Shown here piece by piece: positions 24,887-33,390 of a stretch of DNA of 61,604 bases (position 1 is its first letter; every line of letters starts with the position of its first letter). A program made the position numbers and the translations under genes. Source of the stretch: an uncultured Pseudoflavonifractor sp. (GTDB lineage: Bacteria; Bacillota; Clostridia; Oscillospirales; Oscillospiraceae); contig CAJFTA010000016.1 in assembly GCA_904419835.1 (NCBI GenBank), positions 1 through 61,604 of the forward strand, in the 5' to 3' direction. The notes below the pieces were generated by a model. It worked only from the letters and a program-made list of their open reading frames with translations. It did no database searches and was not told where the DNA came from.

Positions 24887-25978
24887 GTGAAAATCCTGAT
24901 TCTCACAGGAAAATTCGGCATGGGCCACTGGTCGGCCTCCCAGTCTCTGGCGCAGCAGTTCCAGGACGAGGAGCCCGGCACGGAGGTCAAAGTGCTGGAC
25001 TTTATTGATTACGCCGTGCCCAGCGCCTCTGAGGCGTGGTACAAGGGCTTTTCCCTGCTGGTCACCCATGGCAGCGGGATTTATAATACTTACTATAAGA
25101 TGACAGAAAACATGGAGAGCGACGCCCATCCGCCTTTTGAGTGGCACTTCCTGGACCGGCTGGAGAAGCTGCTGGAGGAGGAGCGGCCCGACATGACGGT
25201 GGCCACCCACCCCCTCTGCGCCCAGCTGGTCTCCCGCTGGAAGCAGGAGACCGGCGCGGCGATGCCCCTGGTCACCTGCATCACCGACCTGTCCGTCCAC
25301 GGCGAGTGGATCAACAGCGGCACCGACTGCTACCTGGTGGGCACCCCCGAGCTGCGGGAGCGGCTGGCCCGGAAGGGCGTGGACCCGGCCTTCATCGTGC
25401 CCACCGGCATTCCGGTGAAGGCCCGGTTCAAGACCACCCCCCACCAGCGGGACGGCGCGCGGCGGAGCCTGCTCATCATGGGCGGCGGCCTGGGCCTGCT
25501 GCCCCGGAAGGACCGGTTCTACGAGGAGCTCAACGCCCTGCCCGGGGTGGAGACCACCATCATCGCCGGGCGGAACGAGAAGCTGCGGGAGCGCTTGGAG
25601 GGGAAATACGAGCACATCCATGTGGTGGGGTACACCGACCGGGTGTACGACTACATGGCCCGGGCGGACCTGATGCTCTCCAAGCCCGGCGGCATCACCA
25701 TGTTTGAGAGCATTTTCTCCGAGCTGCCCCTGCTGGCCTGGGAGCCCTTCCTCCAGCAGGAGATCAACAACGCCCGGTTCCTGCTCCGCTCCGGCATCGG
25801 CGCCGTGGCGGCCAAGGAGACTGAGGACTGCCTGGCGGCCATCCGCGGTCTGATCTACGACCGGGAGAAGCTGACGGCCATGGCGGACAATATGCGCCGC
25901 CTCAAACGGCAGCTGGCGGAGAACAGCCTGGGGGCCATCCTGGAGAGGCTGCGTGTGATGAAGGGAGCGTGCGCGTGA
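24887..25978 (+). CDS. UDP-sugar diacylglycerol glycosyltransferase (MGDG synthase/UgtP-like)
   Basis: This 363-aa GT-B enzyme starts at a GTG (24887) with AGGAGGG seven bases upstream. The N-terminal KILILTGKFGMGHWSASQSL is the MGDG-synthase-like acceptor domain. The C-terminal domain has GGGLGLLPR, the sugar-nucleotide motif RADLMLSKPGGITMFES and ELPLLAWEPFLQQEINNARF, as in MurG and UgtP. It likely glycosylates diacylglycerol at the inner membrane face. Its TGA overlaps the start of a 38-aa peptide gene, which overlaps a flippase-like gene. Confidence 0.88.
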   Translation: MKILILTGKFGMGHWSASQSLAQQFQDEEPGTEVKVLDFIDYAVPSASEAWYKGFSLLVTHGSGIYNTYYKMTENMESDAHPPFEWHFLDRLEKLLEEERPDMTVATHPLCAQLVSRWKQETGAAMPLVTCITDLSVHGEWINSGTDCYLVGTPELRERLARKGVDPAFIVPTGIPVKARFKTTPHQRDGARRSLLIMGGGLGLLPRKDRFYEELNALPGVETTIIAGRNEKLRERLEGKYEHIHVVGYTDRVYDYMARADLMLSKPGGITMFESIFSELPLLAWEPFLQQEINNARFLLRSGIGAVAAKETEDCLAAIRGLIYDREKLTAMADNMRRLKRQLAENSLGAILERLRVMKGACA

Positions 25979-26094
25979 TGAAGAAAAAGAGACATACTGC
26001 GGGGCGTTTCGCCGTCCTGGCCGCGCTGGCCGCCCTGGCCGCCCTGGCGGGCCGGCTGGCGTGGGGCTGGAGGCAGGTGCACGCCCATGAGTAA
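25978..26094 (+). CDS. 38-aa membrane peptide between glycosyltransferase and flippase genes
   Basis: The ATG shares its A with the glycosyltransferase TGA (TGATG), and the frame ends 8 bases inside the flippase gene. The peptide has a basic start (MKKKRHTAGR), a hydrophobic repeat of the LAA type (VLAALAALAALAGRLAWGW) and a short tail. That is one likely transmembrane helix. The double overlap indicates translational coupling. I know no family; it could be an accessory subunit or just a coupling device. Confidence 0.6.
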   Translation: MKKKRHTAGRFAVLAALAALAALAGRLAWGWRQVHAHE

Positions 26095-27163
26095 GGGAAA
26101 ACGTCTGGCAGGGGGCATCCTGCTGCTGGCCCTCATTGCCCTGACCTTTTATCTGCTGCTGCGCAACCAGCCCGTCTCCCAGCTGCTGGACGTGCTGGGC
26201 CGGGTGAAGCCGGGCTACGTGGTCCTGGGCCTGGGGCTGATGTTTGTCTTTGTGGGCTGCGAGGCCATGTGCTCCAAGCTGATTCTGGGCCGTCTGGGCC
26301 ATTCGCTGACCTACCGGCGCTGCCTGAGCTTCTCCTTTGTGGGGTTCTATGTCAGCTCCATCACCCCCTCCGCCACCGGCGGACAGCCCGCCCAGATCTA
26401 CTACATGAGCAAAAGCGGCGTCCCCGCCGCCCACGGGGCGCTGAACATGATGATGATCGCCGTGTGCTACCAGGTGACCGCGCTGCTCTACGCCGCCGCC
26501 GCGGCCATCGCCATGCCGGGGGTGCTCTCCGCCATGGGCGCGGGCATGGGCCTGCTGCTGCTCTACGGCGGGTTGGTTATGCTGGCCCTCACCGCCGGGA
26601 TGCTCTGCTTCATGTTCCTGCCCAACGCCGCCCGGCGGCTGATGAACGGCCTGCTGAATCTGGGCGTCCGGCTGCGGGTGGTCCGGAACCGGGCCGCCGC
26701 AGAGGAGCGGCTGGAGCGGCAGATGGCCGAGTACCGCTCCGGCGCGGCCTGCTTCCGGCAGAACGCCGGGCTGGCGCCCGCGCTGCTGGGGCTGAACGCG
26801 GTGCAGCTCACCGCGCTGTTCCTGGTGCCCTTTGTGGTGTACAAGGCCTTTGGCCTGAGCGGCCACGGGGTCCTGGAGCTGGTGGGCGCCCAGGCGCTGC
26901 TCACCCTGGCCACCTCCTCGCTGCCACTGCCCGGGGCGGTGGGCGCCACGGAGGGGGGCTTTGTCACCCTGTTCGCCCTCTTCTTCGGCGCGGCCCTGGT
27001 GACGCCGGCGGTGCTGGTCTCCCGGGGCATCAGCTTCTACGCCTTCCTGCTCCTCAGCGGCCTTGTCACCCTGGGCGTCCACTTTGCCGCCAAGCGGTGG
27101 AGCGGCGAAAAAAACACGGGCGCAGCGGCGGCCGGGCTGAGTAAGGCGGCCCCCGCCGCGTAA
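26087..27163 (+). CDS. Flippase-like membrane protein (UPF0104/LPG synthase TM domain)
   Basis: This 358-aa protein has about eight transmembrane helices. Family signatures are FVGFYVSSITPSATGGQPAQ with the conserved ITPSxxGG-type motif, LVGAQALLTLATSSLPLPGA and VGATEGGFVTLFALFF. Such proteins resemble the flippase domain of MprF and often accompany lipid glycosyltransferases. Its start overlaps the 38-aa gene. It may move or accept the glycolipid made by the first gene (inference). Confidence 0.87.
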   Translation: MSKGKRLAGGILLLALIALTFYLLLRNQPVSQLLDVLGRVKPGYVVLGLGLMFVFVGCEAMCSKLILGRLGHSLTYRRCLSFSFVGFYVSSITPSATGGQPAQIYYMSKSGVPAAHGALNMMMIAVCYQVTALLYAAAAAIAMPGVLSAMGAGMGLLLLYGGLVMLALTAGMLCFMFLPNAARRLMNGLLNLGVRLRVVRNRAAAEERLERQMAEYRSGAACFRQNAGLAPALLGLNAVQLTALFLVPFVVYKAFGLSGHGVLELVGAQALLTLATSSLPLPGAVGATEGGFVTLFALFFGAALVTPAVLVSRGISFYAFLLLSGLVTLGVHFAAKRWSGEKNTGAAAAGLSKAAPAA

Positions 27164-27253
27164 GACGGTGCACACGCCGGCAAAGACGGAAAAAACGGAA
27201 AAGCGCGGTTTGGAAGCGCCTCCAAACAGAGGATTATTTTTACCGTGCACACA

Positions 27254-27283
27254 GCCGTGCCCCTTGTGGGGCGCGGCTTTTTT
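27254..27283 (+). terminator. Terminator of the glycolipid operon
   Basis: GCCGTGCCCC and GGGGCGCGGC (one G-U pair) with loop TTGT are followed by six T. Confidence 0.85.
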
Positions 27284-27292
27284 CGCTATAAT
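27264..27292 (+). promoter_or_regulatory. Promoter of the ROK glucokinase gene, overlapping the terminator
   Basis: TTGTGG, 17 bases and TATAAT. The -35 box is the loop and 3' arm of the preceding terminator, so the two signals share bases. Confidence 0.6.
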
Positions 27293-27370
27293 AATGTCTG
27301 CTGAATCAACCGCCGCGCTGGTCCGGCGCGGCAGCGGAAGTACAGAGAGAACAAGGGAGGACGTTTGCTT

Positions 27371-28321
27371 ATGAAGTATCTGGGCATTGACCTGGGCGGC
27401 ATTAACGTGGCCGCCGCCGTAGTGGATGAGGCGGGCACCATTCTCAGCCGGGGCAAAGTTTCCACGCCCCGCACCGGCGCGGAGGCCGTGGCCGCCGCCA
27501 TGGCCGAGGCGGCCCGCCAGGCGCTGGCCGCGGGGGGCTTCACCATGGACGATATCGCGTCGGTGGGCATCGGCTCGCCCGGCGTCATTGATCCCAGGAA
27601 CGGCGTTGTGGAGTACTGGTCCAACCTGGACTTCCACAACGTGCCGCTGGCCGACATGCTCAAGGTCCGCCTGGGCAAGGAGGTCTATATTGAAAACGAC
27701 GCCAACGCCGCGGCCCTGGGCGAGTACGCCGCCGGCGCGGGCAAGGGCAGCCAGTCCATGGTGGCCATTACCCTGGGCACCGGCGTGGGCGGCGGCGCCG
27801 TGCTGGACGGCAAGCTGTATACCGGCTTCAACTACGCCGGGCTGGAGGTGGGCCACTTCGTCATTGAGTACAACGGCCGCCTGTGCACCTGCGGCCGCCG
27901 GGGCTGCTTTGAGACCTACGCCTCCGCCACCGCCATCATCAAGCGGGCCCGGGAGCGGATGCAGGACAACCGGGAGACCCTGCTGTGGAAGCTGTGCGAC
28001 GGCGAAGCGGAGAAGGTGGAGGCCCGCACCGTCTTTGACGCGGCGGCCCAGGGCGACCTGCTGGCCAGGGAGCTGGTGGAGGAGTACCAGTCCTATCTGG
28101 CCTGCGGCATCACCAGCCTGATCAACGTGTTCCAGCCCGAGGTGTTCTGCGTGGGCGGCGGCGTGGCCGGCGCCGGCGAGACCCTGATGGGGCCCGTGCG
28201 GGCCATTGTGGACCGGGAGGACTACGCCCGGGACAGCAGGCGCCGCACCATCCTCACCCTGGCCCAGCTGGGCAACGACGCGGGCATCATCGGCGCGGCC
28301 CTGCTGCCCCTGTTCCGCTGA
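27371..28321 (+). CDS. ROK-family glucokinase
   Basis: This 316-aa cytoplasmic kinase starts at the ATG at 27371, with GGAGG ten bases upstream. Motifs: ATP phosphate loop YLGIDLGGINVAAAVVDEAG, GIGSPGVID, catalytic IENDANAAALGEYAAGAGKG, and the zinc motif CTCGRRGCFETYAS. This is the normal length and motif set for glucokinase (glucose to glucose-6-phosphate), though other hexoses are possible. It is a single gene. Confidence 0.9.
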   Translation: MKYLGIDLGGINVAAAVVDEAGTILSRGKVSTPRTGAEAVAAAMAEAARQALAAGGFTMDDIASVGIGSPGVIDPRNGVVEYWSNLDFHNVPLADMLKVRLGKEVYIENDANAAALGEYAAGAGKGSQSMVAITLGTGVGGGAVLDGKLYTGFNYAGLEVGHFVIEYNGRLCTCGRRGCFETYASATAIIKRARERMQDNRETLLWKLCDGEAEKVEARTVFDAAAQGDLLARELVEEYQSYLACGITSLINVFQPEVFCVGGGVAGAGETLMGPVRAIVDREDYARDSRRRTILTLAQLGNDAGIIGAALLPLFR

Positions 28322-28361
28322 GGGCGGGCGCGCACAAATCAAGAGAGAACCGTACCGTTTG

Positions 28362-28392
28362 GGGCGGGCGCCGCGCACAGCGGCGCCCGCCC
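28362..28392 (+). terminator. GC-rich hairpin after the glucokinase gene
   Basis: GGGCGGGCGCCGC and GCGGCGCCCGCCC form a 13-bp stem with loop GCACA. Instead of a U-tract it is followed by CTCAGCGTGTCGAAAAACC. Confidence 0.65.
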
Positions 28393-28394
28393 TC

Positions 28395-28468
28395 AGCGTG
28401 TCGAAAAACCTCAATCAGAGGGCATCCGCTTGAGCAGGGCGGGGGAGCGCGAGGGGGCAGCCGCCCTG
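28395..28468 (+). repeat. Interspersed repeat family B, copy B2 (truncated)
   Basis: AGCGTGTCGAAAAACCTC, a short variable part and GGGCGGGGGAGCGCGAGGGG match the first third of B1 and B3. Similarity stops after GGGGGCAGCCGCCC. Confidence 0.8.
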
Positions 28469-28498
28469 CTGTATTTCGCGCCGTCCGGGAAGATTGCC

Positions 28499-28527
28499 TT
28501 GCATTTTGAAGCGGAACCAGCTATACT
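28499..28527 (+). promoter_or_regulatory. Promoter of the homocysteine methyltransferase-like gene
   Basis: TTGCAT, 17 bases and TATACT, 40 bases before the ATG; AAGGAGG precedes the start codon. Confidence 0.75.
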
Positions 28528-28566
28528 AAATTCCAAATATATCAAGCGCAAGGAGGAAGAACTTCC

Positions 28567-29736
28567 ATGGACATACCTCTACCCCTGCCCCTTCTCATCG
28601 GCGGCGCCGAGGAGGACGGGAATGACGGCGCACGGGAGAGCACCCGGCTGCCCGGGCGTATTGAGAAGATGAGCCGGCTCCAGCGGAGCTGGGCCGCGGC
28701 GGGCTGCGGCGCGGTGGCGGCCCCCACCTTTCGGGGCAACCGGTTCCGCCTGCCCCGCCGGGACGGGGAAGAGGACGTGGGGGGCTATAACCGGACCCTG
28801 GTGGAACTGACCCGCCGGTCGGTGGGGGAGCGGGTCCTGGTGGCCGGCGGCATAGGGCCTGCCGGGCAGGAGCTGGAGCCCTTCGGCGACATGAGCTTTG
28901 AGGAGTTGGTGACGGCCTATGCCGAGCAGGCCACCGCCCTGGAGGAGGCGGGCGTGGACCTGTTCCTGCTGGCGGAGGACATGACCATGGCCGAGGAGCG
29001 GGCCGCCATGCTGGCGGTGCGGCAGGCGTCCGGGAAGCCGGTGGTGGTGCTGGCCCGCTGCGACGAGGAGGGGCGCACCGCGTCGGGCACCGACGTGCTG
29101 GCCGCCCTGATTGTAATGCAGGGCATGGGGGCGGCCGCCTTCGGCCTGTCCTGCTGGGAGGGGGAGGAGGCGCTGCTGGAGCAGCTCCAGCGGCTGACGC
29201 CCTACGCCGCCGTTCCCCTGGCGGCGGTTGTCAGCCGGGCCGGGGCGGAGCTCCAGACCCTGGCGGAGGCGGGGGTGAAGCTCTTTGCCTGCGGCGGGGA
29301 CCTCAGCGGCGAGGGCGTGGCGGCCCTGGCCCGGGGGCTGGAGCGGGTGGATTTCTCCCGCTTTGCGCCGCCGGAGCACGACCCGGACGTCATCCCCTGC
29401 GCCAGCGAGAAGGAGGCCAGGTTCATCACCCCCGATGTGGACGTGGGAGAGACCATCGAGTGCACCCCCGACCTGATGGAGGAGATTCTGGAAGCGGAGG
29501 AGACCTGTCCCCAGGGGGCGCTGAAAATCGCCATTCTGGAGGAGGACGACGTGGCCATCTTCGCGGAGAATCAGTATGTCGTCCGGGACGCCCTGTGCCT
29601 GTGGTCCGACGTGCCCGAGCTGCTGGAGCAGGCCCTGCGGGTCTACCAGGGCCGGGCCTTCTGGGACGGCACCGGGGACCTGGAGCCGGAGTTCCTGGCT
29701 GAGATGTCCAGGAAATACGGCCTGGTGCTGCTCTGA
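28567..29736 (+). CDS. Homocysteine S-methyltransferase-like protein with incomplete zinc site
   Basis: This 389-aa protein has the TIM-barrel arrangement of the MetH N-terminal/Hcy methyltransferase domain: LLIGGAEEDG, GCGAVAAPTFRGNR, VLVAGGIGPAGQELEP, AYAEQATALEEAGVDLFLLA and FGLSCWEG. The last holds the first zinc cysteine (family GxNC). The family's paired cysteines (GGCCGT) are represented only by LFACGGDL, a single Cys. Zinc binding, and so methyl transfer to homocysteine, may be lost or changed. The C-terminal 110 residues (after VIPCASEKEARF) are acidic and unassigned. Confidence 0.75.
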   Translation: MDIPLPLPLLIGGAEEDGNDGARESTRLPGRIEKMSRLQRSWAAAGCGAVAAPTFRGNRFRLPRRDGEEDVGGYNRTLVELTRRSVGERVLVAGGIGPAGQELEPFGDMSFEELVTAYAEQATALEEAGVDLFLLAEDMTMAEERAAMLAVRQASGKPVVVLARCDEEGRTASGTDVLAALIVMQGMGAAAFGLSCWEGEEALLEQLQRLTPYAAVPLAAVVSRAGAELQTLAEAGVKLFACGGDLSGEGVAALARGLERVDFSRFAPPEHDPDVIPCASEKEARFITPDVDVGETIECTPDLMEEILEAEETCPQGALKIAILEEDDVAIFAENQYVVRDALCLWSDVPELLEQALRVYQGRAFWDGTGDLEPEFLAEMSRKYGLVLL

Positions 29737-29753
29737 GGACAAAAGTACGCTCT

Positions 29754-29783
29754 GCCCCGCCGGGTGTGCCCGGCGGGGCTTTT
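29754..29783 (+). terminator. Terminator of the homocysteine methyltransferase-like gene
   Basis: GCCCCGCCGGG and CCCGGCGGGGC pair around a 4-base loop, with TTTT after. Confidence 0.85.
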
Positions 29784-29792
29784 CACACGCTG

Positions 29793-29835
29793 AGCGGGCG
29801 CTTTGGTGAAACAAACCAAAGCGCCCGCTTTTTTT
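29793..29835 (+). terminator. Second hairpin, AGCGGGCGCTTTGGT stem with U-run
   Basis: A perfect 15-bp stem is followed by seven T. On the minus strand it is followed by CTCAGCGTGTGAAAAG, the motif seen at repeat-associated hairpins, although no repeat body is present. The rest of the gap to 30048 is a leader without a clear promoter. Confidence 0.75.
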
Positions 29836-30048
29836 CAGCCTGTATTTGACCGTTTCGGGCGGCAAACAGACCGCTTGAGACAAAACCGCTCTATGAGGGC
29901 AGGAGATTTTTATAATTTTACCTGTGAAGCGCCGGGAAGCCTGTTTCCGCGGCGCAGATGAGGGCGGCTGGCCCTCTGATATTTTTATGGAGGAGGAGAA
30001 AACGGAATAAGAGCCTGACAAAACGAGAACAAGCAGAGGAGGACGTAT

Positions 30049-32991
30049 ATGAAAAGAAAAGCGGCAATTCTGCGCGGCGTGGCCGGAATTATGGCATTTT
30101 TGTTTTTCCTGTGCACCGCCGCAACCACGCTGACCTTCCACTACGCGGGCGTCATCAACCAGGCGCTGGGCGTCTCCACCACCCAGATTATCCACAGCGA
30201 TGACGCCGCGGCGGCCGGCGCGGTGGTCTATGACAACGAGTACGGCACTGACCCCAGCAACAACCAGGCGGCCCTGATGCTGGAGATGGACGTGGCCGCC
30301 GAGAACATCAGGCAGGCCGAGGAGGGTTCTGTGCTCCTGACCAATAACGGGGCCCTGCCTCTGGCGAAGGGCGCTGGCGTGACCCTGTTCGGCAACGGCG
30401 CGTTCCACCCTGTGGGAACCTCCACCAGCACCCCCTTTGAGTCTATTGCGGCCTCCACGCTTACCTCCGCCCTCCAGGACGCCCTGGGCGCGGAGAACGT
30501 GAACGCCACCCTGGGCGACACCGCCTACGCCAGCCTGGGCACCACCAGCATTACCTCGGTGGCGGAGGCCCCCATCGCCGACGTGAGGGCCCAGGAGAGC
30601 TCCTGGCAGAGCAGCTGCAATGACGCCGCCATCGTGGTCCTCTCCCGGGCGGGCAGCGAGAGCAACGACGCATCCCTCTACAACGACGACGGAAACCACT
30701 ATCTGGGCCTGTCCGACAACGAGGCCGACCTGATGGCCTACCTCCAGAGCCAGAAGGAATCCGGCGTGTTCGGCAGCATCATCGTGCTCATCAACTCCGA
30801 GCAGGCCATGGAGCTGGACTGGCTGGACGACTACGGCGTGGACGCCTGCATGCTGGTGGGCCGTCCCGGCGCGGTGGGCTACACCGGCGTGGTCAACCTG
30901 CTGGTGGGCGCCGCCAACCCCTCCGGCCGGGTGGTGGACACCTACGCCGCCAATTCGCTGTCCGCTCCCGCCGTCACCTATGCGGGCAACAACACCCAGC
31001 AGTGGTCCAACCTGGACTGGGTGGCCGCCAACAACCCGGACTGGGGCGCCGACGGCACCTCGGAGAGCAACTGGATTCTCTACGCCGAGGGCATCTACAC
31101 CGGCTACAAGTACTATGAGACCCGGTACGAGGACACCGTTCTGGGCGCGGGCAATGCCGCCAGCGCCGCAGGCTCCTCCACCGGCGGGGCCTGGAGCTAC
31201 AGCGACGAGGTGGTCTTCTCCTTCGGCCACGGCCTGAGCTATACCACCTTTACCCAGACCCTGGACAGCGTGGAGTACGACCCCAACACCGACTCCTATC
31301 TGGTGGACGTCACCGTGACCAACACCGGCGGCATGGCCGGCATGGATGTGGTGGAGGTCTACGCCCAGACCCCCTACGGCGACTATGAGAAGCAGAACAG
31401 GGTGGAGAAGGCCGCCGTCCAGTTTGTGGGCATGGGCAAGACCGACACCCTGGAGCCGGGTGAGAGCGAGACCGTCACCGTGGAGGTGGACCGCTACTTC
31501 CTGGCCAGCTACGACGCCTATGGCGCGGCTGGGTACATCCTTAGCGCCGGGGACTACTATCTGGCCATCGGGTCCAGCGCCCACGACGCGCTGAACAACA
31601 TCCTCGCCGCCAAGGGCTTCACCACCGCCGACGGCATGGACTATGACGGCGACGCCGGCAAGACCCACACCTGGAACCAGGCCGAACTGGACACCGAGAG
31701 CTATGACCTGTCCCGCATCACCGGCGTGGAGGTCACCAACCTGTTTGACAAGGCCGACATCAACTACTACGGCTATGAGTTTACCTACCTCTCCCGCTCC
31801 GACTGGGAGGGCACCTATCCCGCCGAGGCCATCGAGGTGGCCATGACCGAGGAGATGCTGGAAGACGCCATTCCCGACTGGTACAATGCCGCGGACTACG
31901 ATACCGGAGAGGAGTTTACCTTCGGCGCGGACAACGGCCTCACCTTCGCCGACCTGTACTACACCGACTTTGACGACGAGGAGACCTGGAACGCCTTCCT
32001 GGACCAGCTGACCGTGGAGGAGATGCTCAGTCTCATCTCGGACAACGATGGATATGACGCCATCGAGAGCGTGGGCATGCCAGGCGCCAACCGCACCGAT
32101 GACAACACCGGCATCGGCAACCTGGTGTGCAACAACAGCAGCTGTATCGGCTGGGTGTCCGAGGTCACCACCTCCCGCACCTGGAACACCGAGCGCTTTG
32201 ACCAGCGGGGCCGCCTGCTGGGCATTGAGGCCCTGTTCTGCGGGGCCACCGAAATCTGGTACGGCGGCGGCGACCTGCACCGTACCCCCTTCGGCGGGCG
32301 CAACCACCAGTACTGGTCCGAGGACGGCAACTTCGGCTACATTGTGGGCACCCACGAGGCCGCCGCCATGCAGGCGGTGGGCACCACCTTCTGCATCAAG
32401 CACTTCGCCCTCAACGACCAGGACTACGCCCGGGACGGCGTGGCCACCTTTACCAACGAGCAGGCCCTGCGCGAGAACTACCTCCGGGCCTTTGAGGGGG
32501 CCTTCTGTGAGGGCGGCGCCCTGAGCGTCATGACCGCCTTCAACCGCATCGGCTGCGTACCCAACAACGCCAACTCCGCCCTGCTGGACGGCGTGCTGCG
32601 GGGCGAGTGGGGCTTCCAGGGCCACGTCACCTCCGACGGCTACTCCTCCTACGCCTACAAGAACCACTTCGCCGAATTCCTGGTCACCGGCCAGGACTAC
32701 TACTGCCTGGACGCCGGCGCCTACCGCAACGCCATCCAGAGCCTGATTGACAGCGGCGACACCGCTATCATCTCCCACCTGCGGGAGGCCGCCAAGCACG
32801 ACCTCTATGTTCTCAGCCGGACCTGGTCGATCAACGGCCTGACCAGCGGCAGCACCATCCTCACCATCGTGCCCGGCTGGCAGAAGGCCCTGCTGATCGC
32901 CACGGCGGTGCTGGGCGTGGGCTTTGTGGCCTGCACCGCCGCCAGCGCCGCCATGGTGTACAAGAAGAAGCACATTGCGGAGGTGAAGTAA
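30049..32991 (+). CDS. Membrane-anchored GH3 enzyme with inverted domain order
   Basis: This 980-aa protein has an N-terminal transmembrane anchor (GIMAFLFFLCTAATTLTF, residues 13-31). A GH3 C-terminal domain follows (about 80-330; EEGSVLLTNNGALPLAK), then a fibronectin-III-like part (about 415-500), then the GH3 N-terminal catalytic barrel (about 660-920). The barrel has LHRTPFGGRNHQYWSEDGN, CIKHFALNDQDYARDGVATF and SVMTAFNRIG. Asp863 in GHVTSDGYSSY is the expected nucleophile. A second transmembrane helix lies near 945-967. The catalytic part should face outside. It begins a three-gene operon. Confidence 0.88.
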   Translation: MKRKAAILRGVAGIMAFLFFLCTAATTLTFHYAGVINQALGVSTTQIIHSDDAAAAGAVVYDNEYGTDPSNNQAALMLEMDVAAENIRQAEEGSVLLTNNGALPLAKGAGVTLFGNGAFHPVGTSTSTPFESIAASTLTSALQDALGAENVNATLGDTAYASLGTTSITSVAEAPIADVRAQESSWQSSCNDAAIVVLSRAGSESNDASLYNDDGNHYLGLSDNEADLMAYLQSQKESGVFGSIIVLINSEQAMELDWLDDYGVDACMLVGRPGAVGYTGVVNLLVGAANPSGRVVDTYAANSLSAPAVTYAGNNTQQWSNLDWVAANNPDWGADGTSESNWILYAEGIYTGYKYYETRYEDTVLGAGNAASAAGSSTGGAWSYSDEVVFSFGHGLSYTTFTQTLDSVEYDPNTDSYLVDVTVTNTGGMAGMDVVEVYAQTPYGDYEKQNRVEKAAVQFVGMGKTDTLEPGESETVTVEVDRYFLASYDAYGAAGYILSAGDYYLAIGSSAHDALNNILAAKGFTTADGMDYDGDAGKTHTWNQAELDTESYDLSRITGVEVTNLFDKADINYYGYEFTYLSRSDWEGTYPAEAIEVAMTEEMLEDAIPDWYNAADYDTGEEFTFGADNGLTFADLYYTDFDDEETWNAFLDQLTVEEMLSLISDNDGYDAIESVGMPGANRTDDNTGIGNLVCNNSSCIGWVSEVTTSRTWNTERFDQRGRLLGIEALFCGATEIWYGGGDLHRTPFGGRNHQYWSEDGNFGYIVGTHEAAAMQAVGTTFCIKHFALNDQDYARDGVATFTNEQALRENYLRAFEGAFCEGGALSVMTAFNRIGCVPNNANSALLDGVLRGEWGFQGHVTSDGYSSYAYKNHFAEFLVTGQDYYCLDAGAYRNAIQSLIDSGDTAIISHLREAAKHDLYVLSRTWSINGLTSGSTILTIVPGWQKALLIATAVLGVGFVACTAASAAMVYKKKHIAEVK

Positions 32992-32994
32992 GGT

Positions 32995-33390
32995 ATGAAG
33001 GGAAAAAGCGTCAGCGCCAAGCTGAGTCTGATCGCTGTGGCGGTCAATCTGATCACTCTGATTGCCTTTGTGATTTACGGCACGATTTACAGCTACATGG
33101 ACTCCATGGTGGTCCTCTCCCTGCTGCTGAGCACAGTCTGCGGCGGGGTCTATGCCCTGGTGGACAGGAAGGCTACCGAGTTCCTCAACCTGGTCCAGGT
33201 GCTCCTGGTGTCCTACGGCGTGGGCCTGTTCTTCCTGAACAGCTACCCCGTCTGGGCTGACCGGCTCAACAACATCACCATGTACGGAGCCCGGGGCTCC
33301 CTGGTACCCGTGGTGGCCATCATTCTGCTCTGCTTCGCCACGGCCATCCTGGGGATTGCCTCCTGCTTCACCAGAAAGGAGGCGGCTTGA
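32995..33390 (+). CDS. Four-helix membrane protein of the GH3 operon
   Basis: This 131-aa protein starts three bases after the GH3 gene and ends directly before the next ATG. Four hydrophobic helices are visible (LSLIAVAVNLITLIAFVIYG, VVLSLLLSTVCGGVYAL, VQVLLVSYGVGLFFLN, VPVVAIILLCFATAILGIA), with a lone Arg/Lys-rich C-terminus. I do not recognise a family. Tight packing suggests that it works with the GH3 enzyme and the lipoprotein. Confidence 0.8.
   Translation: MKGKSVSAKLSLIAVAVNLITLIAFVIYGTIYSYMDSMVVLSLLLSTVCGGVYALVDRKATEFLNLVQVLLVSYGVGLFFLNSYPVWADRLNNITMYGARGSLVPVVAIILLCFATAILGIASCFTRKEAA

Noticed and set aside
24779..28414. A 1211-codon minus-strand frame across the glycolipid operon and the glucokinase gene.
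   Set aside because: Same GC-bias artefact; it is antisense to four well-supported genes and crosses their terminators.
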